From assembly GCA_002104905.1 (NCBI GenBank), contig MCFE01000026.1, forward strand, positions 166,791 to 230,790: a DNA stretch of 64,000 nt, read 5' to 3'. Source of the DNA: Basidiobolus meristosporus CBS 931.73. Taxonomy: Eukaryota > Basidiobolomycota > Basidiobolomycetes > Basidiobolales > Basidiobolaceae. A program made the position numbers and the translations under genes. Positions 11,809 through 23,548 of this stretch are shown here, piece after piece (positions within the stretch are counted from its first letter, which is position 1; the number at the start of each line of letters is the position of its first letter). The notes below the pieces were generated by a model. That model was not told where the DNA came from and made no database searches. It saw only the letters and a program-made list of their open reading frames with translations.

Positions 11809-12457
11809 CTACTTGGTAGAGGCTTTTGCATATTGCTTCTTCCCAACGGTGAATGGAAGGTACTTGTATCTGATCATGTGCTGGATCTGACGCTTCATCG
11901 TCAGGAAGAACAATAGAAGGAAGTACATCACGAGGATGGGCCAAAAGACCGGCAGATCCAACGCCTCGAAAAGTGTACAGAAAAGCGAGAAGATGGTGGC
12001 TTTGGTGGCCGAGTACCTAAAAAATAAAGAGGGTTGAGCATCGGGGGCTGATGCGGGTCAGCATGTCATCAAAGAGCGCTCACCAGAATTTGAACTCCGG
12101 AAGTCGGCGGACGAAAGGTCGGAATTCCTCGTCAGACTTGGTGGGAAGTGAAGGGCCTTCCTCGGACTCGTTCTCCATTTCCAATTCCTCCTCAAGCGCC
12201 GGATCGAACTTGGGGGTCAGGAAGGCGAGAAACAGGTTCAGCAAGTAAATGCCTAGGGCATAGCACACAACGTACCAGCCTTGGGCGATGAGGATGCGCA
12301 GTGTGAAGGTAAACAATAGGCCAGCAAACGCAGCCCATCTCTGGGTTACGAAGGGAGTGGTGGAATCAAGCCAGGCCTGGTACTTGCGCTCAAAGGCGAT
12401 CTGGTAAGCGGAGAATTTGGAGAGAGTGCTACCTTCGGGGGCTTCATCCATGTTCAT
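11809..12457 (-). CDS. RER1: RER1 Golgi-to-ER retrieval receptor
   Basis: Integral cis-Golgi protein that returns ER membrane proteins via COPI vesicles. Two exons, 12457-12084 and 12016-11809, give 193 aa; the intron is 67 bp. The sequence includes the family signature AFERKYQAWLDSTTPFVTQR, the transmembrane stretch GWYVVCYALGIYLLNLFLAF, the marker LTPKFDPA, and RPFVRRLPEFKFWYS before the third and fourth membrane segments. The tail HMIRYKYLPFTVGKKQY is typical. The length matches yeast and animal RER1. It is divergent from the G-beta gene (671 bp between starts). Confidence 0.95.
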
Positions 12458-13128
12458 TTTGAGCGTTACAAGGGAAAACCTTCACCGGTGGATGGGCAGC
12501 GTAAGGATATTAAGAGCAAAATCAAATTCTTTGAAGGCGAATAACCAATCAGCCACCACCAACAGTAGTGTGATTCCCCCAAATTAATGAAGATGGATAA
12601 GGATAATCCCAGACCTGTGTTACTAGCAGCAATGAAGCAGTTTAAACATGGAATATTACCCGCTAGCCATGGGCCAATGCAAGTGCTGTGCAATCGCTAA
12701 GAACACCACTGATATTTTAGTCCCACAATCGTCTCAGTATTGTGTGACTACACGATTTCATCAATTTTCACTTAGCATGTTTGTTAACATGCCCGTGATT
12801 CATTCGCTCTCCTAATCAGGTCTCTTTCTGCCACCCCATTTTTTCATTAGATAACTGGTGTTAGCTTCATCTTAATTCGATTAAACTCTCCTTTAACCGC
12901 TCGTTTAGTATTTTTTTATCCAGTTTTCTTCTTAACATCTCCGGCTTCATTTGTCCCTGACCATAGTGTAACGGAATCCTTAAACCTCTCGAAACTATCT
13001 CTACGACTGACGCACCTCAGGTTCTACGCATTTGACAACAACGTGCGCGATTGCCTTTTCTTCTTCCTCCGCTGTAAATCCACTCACCCTCGTTCTTTAC
13101 TTGCTTCTCGTATACAGACTTTTCCGCC
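12458..13128. other. Intergenic, RER1 / G-beta divergent promoter region
   Basis: No coding exon supported. The G-beta proximal half is pyrimidine-rich, a probable 5' leader. No motif was recognised. Confidence 0.4.
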
Positions 13129-14340
13129 ATGAGTGATATCGCTGAAAGAATAGCGGTGGCCAGGAGAGAGGCTGAACAGCTGAAGGAAAGAATCAAGCAG
13201 AAAAAAGAGAGCTTGGCTGACACATCTCGTAAGTACCTGACCCATCCACAATGTCCGTAATGCTGTGACTCAATCAAAGCGAACCCCCCACCAGTGAAGG
13301 CTGTTGCCGCTGAACTGGAGCCTCTCCCAAGAATCGTTATGAAGGTGCGACGAACTTTAAAAGGGCATCTTGCCAAGATTTACGCTATGCATTGGGCGAA
13401 TGATGAGCGCCATCTAGTCTCTGCCTCCCAAGACGGAAAGCTCATCGTCTGGGACGCGTACACCACAAACAAAGTCCACGCCATCCCTCTTCGCTCCTCT
13501 TGGGTGATGACCTGTGCATACGCACCTTCGGGCAATTTCGTGGCCTGTGGTGGTTTGGATAATATTTGCTCTATTTATAATCTTAAGACAAAGGAAGGCT
13601 CAGTTAAGGTGGCCAGAGAGCTTAGCGCACACACTGGCTACCTCTCCTGTTGCAGATTTTTAAGCGACCGTCAAATCCTCACCAGCTCCGGTGACATGTC
13701 ATGTATGCTCTGGGATATCGATGCAGGCGTGAAGTTAATGGAGTTCGCAGATCACACTGGAGATGTCATGAGGTAGGGGACACCTGTAGTTTTTGACGCC
13801 ACGCCCAAGCTCTCATCTGAATTCCTCCACAGTCTATCTCTCGCGCCTGAGAAGAATATTTTTGTCTCAGGAGCTTGCGATGCCACCGCCAAGGTATGGG
13901 ACATCCGGACTGGCAAGTGCGTGCAAACATTCACCGGACACGAGTCGGACATCAATGCTGTCCAGTTCTTCCCCAACGGAGACGCCTTTGGAACTGGATC
14001 CGATGATACCACCAGTAGACTGTTTGACTTGAGAGCAGACCGCGAGCTGAATCAGTACGCACACGACAACATTCTTTGCGGTATCACATCGGTTGCTTTT
14101 TCAGTTTCGGGAAGGCTCCTTTTTGCCGGCTACGATGACTTCAACTGTAACGTGTGGGATACCATGAGAGGCGATCGCGTTGGTGTCTTATCTGCCCACG
14201 AAAATCGGGTGAGCTGCCTTGGCGTGTCTGCCGATGGAATGGCGCTATGCACTGGCAGTTGGGATAGTTTGCTCAAGGTACGTTTCTTCACCTGTCACAT
14301 ATGGGTCGCATACTAACGGGACATATAGATTTGGGCCTGA
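13129..14340 (+). CDS. Heterotrimeric G-protein beta subunit
   Basis: Seven-bladed WD40 beta propeller that pairs with G-gamma in receptor signalling. Four exons, 13129-13228, 13280-13772, 13833-14277 and 14329-14340, give 349 aa, the family length. The N-terminal helix [20 protein letters not shown] is followed by the typical [18 protein letters not shown]. Blades carry [77 protein letters not shown] and the last [12 protein letters not shown], whose final IWA plus stop is a 12-bp exon. That intron shows a TACTAAC branch site at 14311-14317. A seven-helix receptor gene lies 2.1 kb downstream. Confidence 0.96.
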
Positions 14341-14778
14341 GTCCTCCATTAGCTTCACTTAATCTTAATACGACATGGAGAGATCGCTTCGCTAGAAATC
14401 AAGCGATCTATCCTCCAGTCTTTATAATGCATACTGGTGGAACGTTCTTGGATGTCTCCTCAGCTGCCGCCGACAGTTTTTGTTCTATTTTTATTCCAAC
14501 CTTCATTAATATCTTAACAATTCTCTTGAATTGCCCGTGGCAGCAGTAGAATGCATCCCTTATCCTTCTAATCACTGATCTTTCCACTCTTTTTGAATCT
14601 GCACTTATCCACCCGAAATCGCGTGTCTTTCACTTCTTGCTTTCTTAATAAACGACATACCAATTTACTGATCATTCCTGCCATTTGAACTGGTATTGTG
14701 ATTCGTCAACAACTATTGACGATTTCTCGTTTTTACCCGCTATAACCATTGATTGGACTTCCGCCGCAGACACCAAAC

Positions 14779-15739
14779 ATGTCGCTTTCTTTGGTGGCCC
14801 CAAGAGGCTCTCCCAGTCAGCCTGATTCGGTATCGGAAGCACTGCTAAAGATCGCCCGTCGACATCAGAAGCGAAGTATATACAGTTGCCTTCGCAACCT
14901 TCTAGAAATTCGCCATCCTGACCGATTTCCCCGTTTTCTAGTTTCTCAAGTGAAAGCACGGCTTAACAATGTGTGTATTCGTTGCGTAGTCAGAGGTGTC
15001 CCTCGTGCTTACTAATCAAACGGCCTCCCTCCAGGATGAGAATGTCCTCTCGTCCTGTCAACAGATACTGCTCTCTTTGTATTATACCACCACTTATCTG
15101 GAGAACAACAAGAACTTGAATAGGTACATGGTTGGCTTTAACCTTGGGGAAGTAGCCTGACACCTTTCTCAGAGTGGACGAGTTGCCCGGGAGCGTGTTT
15201 CACTGGCTCATCACTGTATGCTGGGGTTGCTCCGCCAGCTCGTATAGCTGTTTGTCAGAAGGATCGAAACTGGCTTTTCAAGATGAATCCAGTTGGCTTG
15301 GACTTGCCGGAAGCCGCGGGTTAACTCGTGGGAGTTTTTACGACAGAACCTGGAGCAAGGGAAGGTACTATATTCACTTGGTTCCGGAGATATGATGTGT
15401 GTACTAACGTTATGGCCATTGATCATAGAAACTACTTCGAAGGTACGGACACCATCGGCGATTCTCCCGCACAATATTCACCAGATTCTCCTTGAAGCCC
15501 ATTATATTTTTAGGCTAGCATTTGAGGAGATATTCAGCACCATTCGGAAGATGCTGAAATTCTCCACGACAGGTATGGCGATGGTTCACTTATCGATTTG
15601 ATCTATTGGGTATTCATGATCTCTCCATTGATCAGGTGCGGAGCGCTATAAACAGCAGCTTGAGTCTCTGGCGGATACACTGGTCGGGCTTGCGGCAGAG
15701 AGCGAGGCTTTGATCCAGAATTCCGGCTCAACCCGATAG
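14779..15739 (+). CDS. Hypothetical multi-exon protein
   Basis: Not recognised. Exon 1 (from ATG 14779) reads MSLSLVAPRGSPSQPDSVSE then ALLKIARRHQKRSIYSCLRN and runs to about 14970. The next open segments read DENVLSSCQQILLSLYYTTT and SGRVARERVSLAHHCMLGLL, and the last exon (about 15638-15739) reads AERYKQQLESLADTLVGLAA and ends NSGSTR. All look helical. Several donor/acceptor choices between 15120 and 15600 are compatible, so the middle of the model is unsettled. GT-AG sites at 14971 and around 15034 are clear. Confidence 0.45.
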
Positions 15740-16442
15740 TGTTCTGGATATATCGCACTGATGTTCCTGATCTATGTATATCCCTGATAGTATAAATAAA
15801 TCCTTACGATGCTTCCCACAGCTCTCATTTGTACCGTGACACAGCCGGAAGGGTTTTTTGCTTAGCTTGTGTTAGCACGGAGGTTGCATATCTCACGAGA
15901 GAGTATCCGTCGAATAGTTCGCACATTCTCACATGCGAGTGAAGCACCGTGCAATGGCTTCAGGTTTGACAAATTTGCTATCGCCCCAAGTGCGCATTAT
16001 CTTGGAGGTTTGTTCGACTTTGATCAGGTGCGCAACAGTTCATCACGTTTCGTGGGGATGCAATGTTGCCTAGCCGTGGTAAAGGTGGGTGCACCAGCTT
16101 CAGTCACTTCTACCAAAGTGAATCACTATAATTGACGGCATACTTCTACCAACTGAATCACTATAATTGACGGCATCAATGCTCATAATTGTTCATCTCG
16201 CTAATTTGAGTCACTGTTCTTTCCCAAAGCAAACTCTATTCGAAACCAAATCCATGCTATTGGTGGCATCCCATTTTAGCCGAGCTATTTTGTGTTTCCT
16301 AAAGCATCCAGGTGACGTCCATCCCCTTCTTTCATGTATAAAACCGGTCATCCCGCGCAGGTTTGGCAAGCATTTGCTTAGTTAGCATAGCAGCCTCCCT
16401 CAAGCATTTGCTTAGTTAGCATAACAGCTTCCCTCCATTGCT
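15740..16442. repeat. Intergenic with two short tandem duplications upstream of the GPCR
   Basis: Two independent direct duplications precede the receptor start: an imperfect 35-36 bp unit at 16106-16141 and 16142-16176, and a 34-bp unit at 16368-16401 and 16402-16435. The second ends 7 bp before the ATG. No coding sequence is supported here. Confidence 0.75.
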
Positions 16443-17681
16443 ATGCCTTCAGGAGATGTGATATCTGATATCTCTTCTGATCAATTGCGGGTGAAATCCC
16501 TCGTATCGGAAGTGATGAGTATTCTATCGTTAATAGGCGCATGCTTTATCGTGTTCACCATTCTGTTCATGAAGATCCGAAAGCCGCATATTGCCAACCG
16601 TGTCTCCATCGGGCTGACAATGTGGAAGGCGGTCGCTGATATATTTTACAGCATCGTGTACCTTATATCCCAGGGCTCGGTGGTAAATCTGGCGACGTGT
16701 CGGTTTGTCCTCTGGGGATATGTGGAGTTCACCCTACTCTCAATCTTTCTGACCTGCGCGATTGCTTTCAACCTTCAGGCGATTTTCGTCAATGAGCTCA
16801 GCACGATCATTTACGTGCAACGCTTCTACTTTCCGTTTACATTGGCCCTCTCGTTGATCATCAGCCTGATTCCTCTGATTTCTGGTCAATTCGCGTATGA
16901 CCCTCTGGTTGGTAACTGTTGGTATCGCGAACAATATTCCACGTCCACAATGATTTGGGAGATGTCGACATTCTACGGATGGATATTTCTCGGGATTGTG
17001 TACTGCTCCGTGGCCGTTGCCCTGGTCACCATCCGGCTGATTAGGAACGAGAGGGAAATGCAAAGAAACATCTCCCCCAGAGCAACCAAGATTCGTCGGA
17101 ACATTAACAAAGTTGTGACCCGAATCATTCTCTATCCAGTCATCCCGATTGTAGCTCAGAGTTTCAATTTTATCACCGAGCTAGTGACATTCTACACCCG
17201 GCGCCTCACCTTTACATTGTACTTTTTGTCGGCCGCTGGGCCCGCAAGCATTGGCTTTCTGAATTTTCTAGTGTTCTTGTTCGACCCGGCGTTTCAAAAG
17301 CTGGTCAGGGAGCTGCGGAACGCCGAATCCTCTTCCACGCAGTCCTCCAACCACCATGAAATAGGGGCAAAGACTGGGCTAGCCTTTGAATCGCTATATT
17401 ATCTTTCTGAAGACGGGAATTTCTCAGCAAGCGACAACCACAGCAAGCAACAGCACAGCGAGCATATTAAGCTCCATCGCATAGACGGTACCCATCAGTG
17501 CCAGAACATGGTGGTTTTAGAGAGTGACTCCATCCCATCAGCGCATACAAACCCCGACCGTAACAGCTCGGTAGAGCTGATTCTAAACTCAGGGTTAAAT
17601 CCCACAACACGGCCCAATAACCCCTCTCCCTACCAAAATCCAGAGGCGGGCATGAAGTCGAACATTGTCAGGTATATGTAA
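16443..17681 (+). CDS. cAMP-receptor-type seven-transmembrane GPCR
   Basis: Intronless 412-residue receptor. Seven hydrophobic segments are visible: residues about 21-43 (SEVMSILSLIGACFIVFTIL), 57-78, 87-112, 123-146, 175-198, 221-245 and 253-277. The cytosolic tail (about 285-412) is Ser/Asn-rich. The first loop KIRKPHIANRVSIGLTMWKA, the extracellular Cys residues (CRFVLWGY and GNCWYRE) and the long polar third loop resemble Dictyostelium cAR / fungal Gpr1-like receptors. Ligand unknown. A G-beta gene lies 2.1 kb upstream. Confidence 0.8.
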   Translation: MPSGDVISDISSDQLRVKSLVSEVMSILSLIGACFIVFTILFMKIRKPHIANRVSIGLTMWKAVADIFYSIVYLISQGSVVNLATCRFVLWGYVEFTLLSIFLTCAIAFNLQAIFVNELSTIIYVQRFYFPFTLALSLIISLIPLISGQFAYDPLVGNCWYREQYSTSTMIWEMSTFYGWIFLGIVYCSVAVALVTIRLIRNEREMQRNISPRATKIRRNINKVVTRIILYPVIPIVAQSFNFITELVTFYTRRLTFTLYFLSAAGPASIGFLNFLVFLFDPAFQKLVRELRNAESSSTQSSNHHEIGAKTGLAFESLYYLSEDGNFSASDNHSKQQHSEHIKLHRIDGTHQCQNMVVLESDSIPSAHTNPDRNSSVELILNSGLNPTTRPNNPSPYQNPEAGMKSNIVRYM

Positions 17682-19195
17682 GAATAGCATTCATGCGACT
17701 TCGACAATACCTCGGAAGATTCTGTATATAACCCCAGCATATGCGATATATTTATTTACTAATTCTAATTGCGCGAGATAAACAAGATTTCCCTGATTTT
17801 ACGGCTCTGATGACTTTCCTCAACATGGCTTGGTTATCCTGAATGCTTCATCGCACTAGGCTTAACGGGATCCTCGCATCACCATCACCCGGTTCCTTTA
17901 GATTCCCACTACCATCATCCTATATTCCTGTTAGTCACCTAAATTCATGTACCGAAGTCGAAAGATGGTTACTGACTTGTTGCTCGATATCACTATATTA
18001 TAAACGGCATAAATGGGTACAAAGCCAACGCGTCACGGGTAACGCCAAGGATTATATAAATAAATTCTATACTTCCATTGTCCAAATATAGGATTTCTTG
18101 ATTTGTACCTTTGGCGTGACGATGAAAGACACTGCTGGACACTGCTGGATGATCTCACCAAGTGTGGTAAAAGCTGGAGTTGGAAATGGATCAGGCAGTG
18201 CATTGATGGACAGCACTCCTTTCAACTTTCGAACTTATCAACCTCCATCTCACCCTCTATCTCCTATCCTAGTATGGGTTTGATACTAACCTCAGCTGGA
18301 TATGTCAAATGATCTATGCTTTCAATGTCGGTTCCCGCCTCGATGCCATGATGCTCATCCGCTGCCACGAATATGTGGGAGCAAACATCATCTTTTTTCG
18401 GGGAAAGCTATTTGCCATGAGAAGAGTAATACAAGTATTGAGAAACATATGACGCGCGGGAATCCAAGACCAATATGTGATTTGTCTCACAAACCAATCC
18501 AGCCTATCAAGCATGCTTTGCTCAAGGTGGAGAAAGCCATAGGGTAGCCAATGTGATGAAACCGGAAGAAAATCCAGTAATCCGGCATATTGAATCCGCA
18601 CCGTTGTGTAGAACTCGTGCCATCAAATTGCTCGTTTTGGTCTTATAGACATGTGTGAATAACCGTTGATGTGGCGCGAGGTAGTTGTACGATTTCTAGC
18701 AAGACTTGCCCCTGAGATGGTATCGTGGCAACTAATTCTCCAGGCCGAAGTTGGCACTCATGGTACTGTAAGTCCGTGATAAGGTTTAACCTTACCAACT
18801 GGTAGTCGAGGTTCAGGAAAATCTGCTCCCCATTGCATAACCAGTGATAAAACCTTCAGTTACACAGACGTCCAACATTTCTTCAATAAGTAGTCACCAT
18901 CGTGAAATCAAACCAATTGTCAATCGCGATTTTTTCGTCATTATGGAATGGGTGCATATCTTGGACAACCATTCGTCATCGGGTACACTTATCCACAGGT
19001 TGGATAACGACATTTCCAGGATTTTTTTTGAAATACTGGTATTTATGAATTAGGTGAGAGTTTCCTACTGATAATTATTTTCATGAACTAGGAAGCACCT
19101 ATGATCCTATCTCACCTGAAAAAAGTTACTATAAAGGCTCCAACATTGGTCCGAGGAACACACACCGGACCCAAGTTTTCCTACTTCTCGGATAC
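17682..19195. other. Gene-poor 1.5-kb intergenic region
   Basis: Only short open frames without intron logic or family similarity are present. A canonical TATA-like ATAAAGG and the carboxypeptidase leader lie at its right edge. Nothing else supported. Confidence 0.4.
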
Positions 19196-20674
19196 ATGAA
19201 GTCTTCCCTTCTGCTTGCCGCTCTTCTGCCTCTCGCCTGGGGCTATAACTACAAGGCAATTCCTGCTTTCCGGAGATCAAGCGATGTCTTGGAACAACCC
19301 GCTCAAGTACTTCTCGCTCGAGAAGCCCAAAGTACTAGCAACCAAACCCTCCGTGTCAAGAACCCAACCATTTGTGATTCCAGCGTAAAGCAGGTATTGT
19401 TCAGAAAAATCCCGCCGATTTGGTTCAGTTAATTGATTGTCGATTTAAAGTATGCTGGCTATCTTGATATCGCTTCGAACAAACATCTTTTCTACTGGTT
19501 CTTTGAGTCCCGGAATAAGCCGGAAACTGATCCTGTCGTCCTCTGGTTAAACGGCGGCCCTGGGTGTAGTTCTTTCACCGGAATCCTGATGGAATTGGGC
19601 CCGTGCCGAGTTAGAGCCGATGGTTCTGGAGTAGACCACAATCCCTATTCATGGAACAGCAATGCCAATGTGATTTTCTTGGATCAACCTACCAATGTAG
19701 GTTTCTCTTGGGGTGCGAATGTCTCGACCACCGTTCAAAGTGGTGCGGACGTCGATGCTTTCCTCCGTCTCTTCTTCAAAGAATACCCTCAATATGCCAA
19801 GCATGATTTCCACATCTTTGGCGAATCTTACGGTGGACACTATATCCCAGAAATCGCCAAAGACGTGGTGTTGAACAACGAGAAGTCCAAGCAAAAGATC
19901 AATCTGAAGAGCGTTGGTATAGGTAATGGCTGGATAGACCCTCGCCTTCAAGAGAAATACTATGCTCCTCAAGCATGTGATGGCCCATATGGGGCAGTGC
20001 TCAGCAAGAGTGTTTGCCAAAAAATGTACGCAGCCTATCCTCAATGCTACAAGTTGGCCACAAAGTGCTACAAGGACCCTACTTTCCAGAAGTGCAATGA
20101 TGCCACCAACTACTGCAGTGAGTATATTGAAAACCCATACTACGATTCCGGCTTAAATCCCTACGACGTGCGCAAGAAATGCGATCCGAACAGTTCACTT
20201 TGCTACGATATCGAGGCTGGTATCGATATATGGTTAAACCGACCTGAAATCAGAAGTGAACTAGGTGTGGCTAAGCAAGTTGGGAAATTCGAATCATGCA
20301 GCAATGCTGTAGGAGAGAACTTCTCGAAGACACCAGATAATATGTTGAATTTCGCTGACCGCTTACCTATTCTTCTCAATGCCGGTGTTCGTGTCTTACT
20401 CTATGCTGGTGACGCTGATTTCATCTGCAATTGGATGGGGAATAAGGCTGTGGCATTGGATATTGAGTGGTCTGGCAAGAAACGCTTCAATAAGGCCAAA
20501 GATATTTCTTGGAAAGTCAATGGAACCGACGCTGGAGAAGTCAGGGCCTATGACAAATTAACTTATCTTCGAGTCTTCAAGGCAGGTCATATGGTTCCAT
20601 TTGACCAACCAGAAGCTGGCCTAAGCATGCTAAATACTTGGCTCAGCAATGAATCATTCTCCAAGCATCGCTGA
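19196..20674 (+). CDS. Serine carboxypeptidase (S10, carboxypeptidase Y-like)
   Basis: Vacuolar or secreted serine exopeptidase, 473 aa from exons 19196-19393 and 19451-20674. The signal peptide MKSSLLLAALLPLAWGYNYK leads a short propeptide. Catalytic signatures are all intact: substrate-binding WLNGGPGCSS, nucleophile FGESYGGHYIPE, aspartate AGDADFICNWMGN and histidine KAGHMVPFDQPE. Several cysteine pairs (residues about 260-330) match the lid disulfides of the family. There are N-glycosylation sequons, for example in SNQTL. The length is somewhat below yeast CPY because the propeptide is short. Confidence 0.95.
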
Positions 20675-20981
20675 ATCGATTGATTTATTTCCAGAAATTT
20701 TGACATCATGAGTTCAACAATAAACGAATACCCAACATTAGAAAAACTACTAATTGGATTCCGTGTCTTTAACAAATAATGAACGCGTAGTGGATTCCTC
20801 GTATTAAATATTGAAGCTATGTAGCACTTTGATTACTCAATCTTCTCCAACAAGTAAATAAGAGAGATTTCCAAGTATGACATAAGAGAGATGACTGTAT
20901 TTATGTTCAAGTTTTGACTTGTATACTTCCGTTGTGGTGACACCAATTCAGAGTCCTGTTCAGGTTTTAGATGCGAGACAC
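20675..20981. other. Intergenic between carboxypeptidase and GPI-family copy A
   Basis: The two genes converge here. AATAAA-like signals occur at 20719-20724 for the carboxypeptidase. No further feature seen. Confidence 0.3.
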
Positions 20982-21524
20982 CTAGATGTTTGCTTGCCAA
21001 ATGGCCAATACAACTATCAAGGAGCCGAATGTAGTGCTGTAGTGCAAATGGTCCGCGGCATTAGGAATGACTGTTGGTGCAGGGTTATTAGCTATGTTGG
21101 TACTCTGTGACACAGCTGGGCTCACGCTAGGTTTGGCAACAGGTGATACACCTGTGCTGGCTGATGCTGGAGCTGAAGTGATTGCTGAGGATGGAAGCGA
21201 TGCTGACCCAATGCTGGACCTGACACTGGACGGACTTGCTGAACTGATGACACCACTGCTTGAGATGCCAGTGCCAACCGGGCCAACTCCTGATGATCTT
21301 GGTAGCTGGCTTCCACTTGCACTTACTGGGGACTTTGGTCTTCCAGATGAGGCAGGTGGACCGTGAGTCCCACTAGGCACAGAGTGAGGGGACCCGATGA
21401 CGGTGCTTGAGGATGGAAAATCATCGGAGGTAGGGTCATCGAATGTCTGAGCTTGTGAGATTGAAGCGGCCAATGCTACAATGAGCAACACACTGAGCAC
21501 TGAGAGTCTGTAGTTCATTTTCAT
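20982..21524 (-). CDS. Ser/Thr/Pro-rich GPI-anchored-type surface protein, copy A
   Basis: 180-residue secreted protein, single exon. The signal peptide starts MKMNYRLSVLSVLLIVALAA with cleavage expected after ISQA. A low-complexity Ser/Pro/Thr body (SSSTVIGSPHSVPSGTHG and similar) follows, then a hydrophobic C-terminal tail (TTFGSLIVVLAIWQANI) after small residues. That layout is typical of GPI-anchored cell-wall proteins. A TATATA box lies about 85 bp upstream of the ATG. GTG-started extensions into the leader are not needed. Copy A shares signal-peptide variant SVLSVLL and most of its leader with copy E at 36175, in inverted orientation, rather than with its tandem neighbours. Confidence 0.8.
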   Translation of the reverse strand: MKMNYRLSVLSVLLIVALAASISQAQTFDDPTSDDFPSSSTVIGSPHSVPSGTHGPPASSGRPKSPVSASGSQLPRSSGVGPVGTGISSSGVISSASPSSVRSSIGSASLPSSAITSAPASASTGVSPVAKPSVSPAVSQSTNIANNPAPTVIPNAADHLHYSTTFGSLIVVLAIWQANI

Positions 21525-22273
21525 GCTGGTGGATGCAAGAATGGCAGAATGAGAGAGATGAGAATGGAGGATGATTGTTGAGTAGCCAGGAATACATCCC
21601 AGCACTTATATACCCCTGGGCAATGACTGCCAAGTAACATTCGAGTAGGCTAAGTCTGATAGCCTGGAAATGGTAATTGGGCTGACGTGAATCAAATGCT
21701 CCTGATGAGGGTAGAATTACCCTAGGTTCCGTTGGTCTGATACCTCCAAACACTCAACAATGTTGATATTCTCACTTCTTGGCGGTTGAGATTTAACTCA
21801 TTTGTGTCAGCACCATCTATTATACGCCCTCTCAGAGCACAAGTGAACTAGATGCGTGGTAGGTATGGGGCCCAACAATCGTAAAAAAGATGTTTCGTAG
21901 GAGAAACATAGTATCAAGCTGTTTCCATCCATTACAGAGCCCATATTCCGGAATCAATGGGAGCCAAAGTGTACTGACATTTTGCTAATATTGTGCTGAT
22001 GTAAGTCTAAGGCTTTAATCAGGTATTGCAATGCTTGAAAAATAGTCAGTGAGATTATTAGAGAACCAAGTAAGCCGATCCTGTAGTGTAAACTCTCAAG
22101 CACTGGGAATGATTGTTTGTGTAGGGATATCGGCAGAACTAGACTCACCCAAGGCTTGGCAATCTCATCTCAAGGACTTACGTGAATGAGTTGAACCGTG
22201 ACATAACTTTATTTAGGTTTAATATATACTACTTTAATCGACGGGTTTGCTCATGAGTTATTTTGTGATGTGT
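21525..22273. other. Promoter and spacer between family copies A and B
   Basis: The first 170 bp upstream of copy A are the family's conserved promoter/leader block, with TATATA near 21607-21612 and a conserved segment to about 21700. The remainder is unique AT-rich spacer with no gene seen. Confidence 0.5.
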
Positions 22274-22816
22274 CTAGATATAGGCTTGCAAAATGGCCAA
22301 TACAACTATCAAGGAGCCGAACGTAGTGCCATAGTGCAAATGGTCCCCGGCACTAGGAATGACTGTTGGCGCAGGGTTGTTAGCTACGCTGGTGCTCTGT
22401 GACACAGCTGGGCTCACGCTAGGTTTGGCAACAGGTGATACACCTGTGCTGGCTGATGCTGGAGCTGAAGTGATTGCTGAGGATGGAAACGATGCTGACC
22501 CAATGCTGGACCTGACACTGGACGGACTTGCTGAACTGATGACACCACTGCTTGGGATGCCAGTGCCAACCGGGCCAACTCCTGATGATCTTGGTGGCTG
22601 GCTTCCACTTGCACTCACTGGGGACTTTGGTCTTCCGGATGAGGCAGGTGGACCGTGAGTCCCACTAGGCACAGAGTGAGGGGACCCGATGACGGTGCTT
22701 GAGGATGGCAAATCATCGGAGGTAGGGTCATCGAATGTCTGAGCTTGTGAGATTGAAGCGGCCAATGCTACAATGAGCAACGCACTGAGCACTGAGAGTC
22801 TGTAGTTCATTTTCAT
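22274..22816 (-). CDS. Ser/Thr/Pro-rich GPI-anchored-type surface protein, copy B
   Basis: 180 aa, single exon, nearly identical to copies A, C and D: the signal peptide uses the SVLSALL variant, the mature start is QTFDDPTSDDLPSSSTV, and the body has SPVSASGSQPPRSSGVGPVG. The C-terminal tail (TTFGSLIVVLAILQAYI) follows the A type, whereas C and D have a different tail, so the 5' and 3' halves of these genes have separate histories. The conserved leader and TATA block are present upstream. Confidence 0.8.
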   Translation of the reverse strand: MKMNYRLSVLSALLIVALAASISQAQTFDDPTSDDLPSSSTVIGSPHSVPSGTHGPPASSGRPKSPVSASGSQPPRSSGVGPVGTGIPSSGVISSASPSSVRSSIGSASFPSSAITSAPASASTGVSPVAKPSVSPAVSQSTSVANNPAPTVIPSAGDHLHYGTTFGSLIVVLAILQAYI

Positions 22817-23548
22817 GCTGGTGGATGCAGGAATGGCAGAATGAGAGAGATGAGAATGGAGGATGATTGTTGAGTAGTCAGGAATATATCCCAGCACTTA
22901 TATACTCTTGCGTAGTGACTGCCAAGTAACATCCGAGTAGGCTAAGCTATGTAACATGGAAATAGTGATTGGGCTGAAGTGACTCGATCACTGCTGATGA
23001 GCGTGAAATGATACTTGTTTCCACTGGTCTGATGCCTTTCAACTCTCTAAAGTATTGCTTTTTAGCTTCCTGGCTATTGATACTTAGCCTTGGTGTTTAT
23101 ATCAGTGTCAGTGCCATCCATTAGGAGCTTTGTATCAACTGCTACTTAATCGTTCCGCTACTGCGACACACTATAAAGGCCTGGTACCAAACTTTCAACT
23201 CGAATGTGCTGGCCATGCAATTGGGGGGAGATGACTCATATTACTGTCGTAATTACAGCTCAAACGAAGGCTGAAAACGTATGGGCTAATACACCATTTC
23301 TAGAAAATGTTTTCATCCGAATCGTTCTGTGCAAACGTGATTACTAGGTGGAAAAAGATTTCAAGGCACGATTTACTAATGTTGGACTACTGTCCTCATC
23401 TAGCAAATATAGTCCCTCACTGGGAGTAGGTATAAAGAAAAGTGGGTTGACTTTATTGAGATTAATGTTGCGGCATAAACTGAATATTCCCACACTTTTT
23501 GGAGATGATGCCAAGGGTGCGTTGCTCAGATATTACAATATGGGATGT
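22817..23548. other. Promoter and spacer between family copies B and C
   Basis: About 170 bp of conserved leader/TATA block adjoin copy B; the rest is unique spacer with no gene supported. Confidence 0.4.

Noticed and set aside
15869-16135. 88-aa frame upstream of the GPCR
   Set aside because: Starts at GTG, no family similarity, and contains the local tandem duplication.
21067-21366. Conserved 99-127 aa open frames antisense to each Ser-rich family copy
   Set aside because: They follow from the repeated Ser/Pro codon pattern of the sense genes; no signal peptide, leader or independent conservation is seen.
20982-21605. Extended N-terminus of family copy A reading through the leader (and same in B, D, E)
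   Set aside because: The extension starts at GTG, not ATG, and crosses the 5' UTR; the ATG of MKMNYR gives a clean signal peptide.
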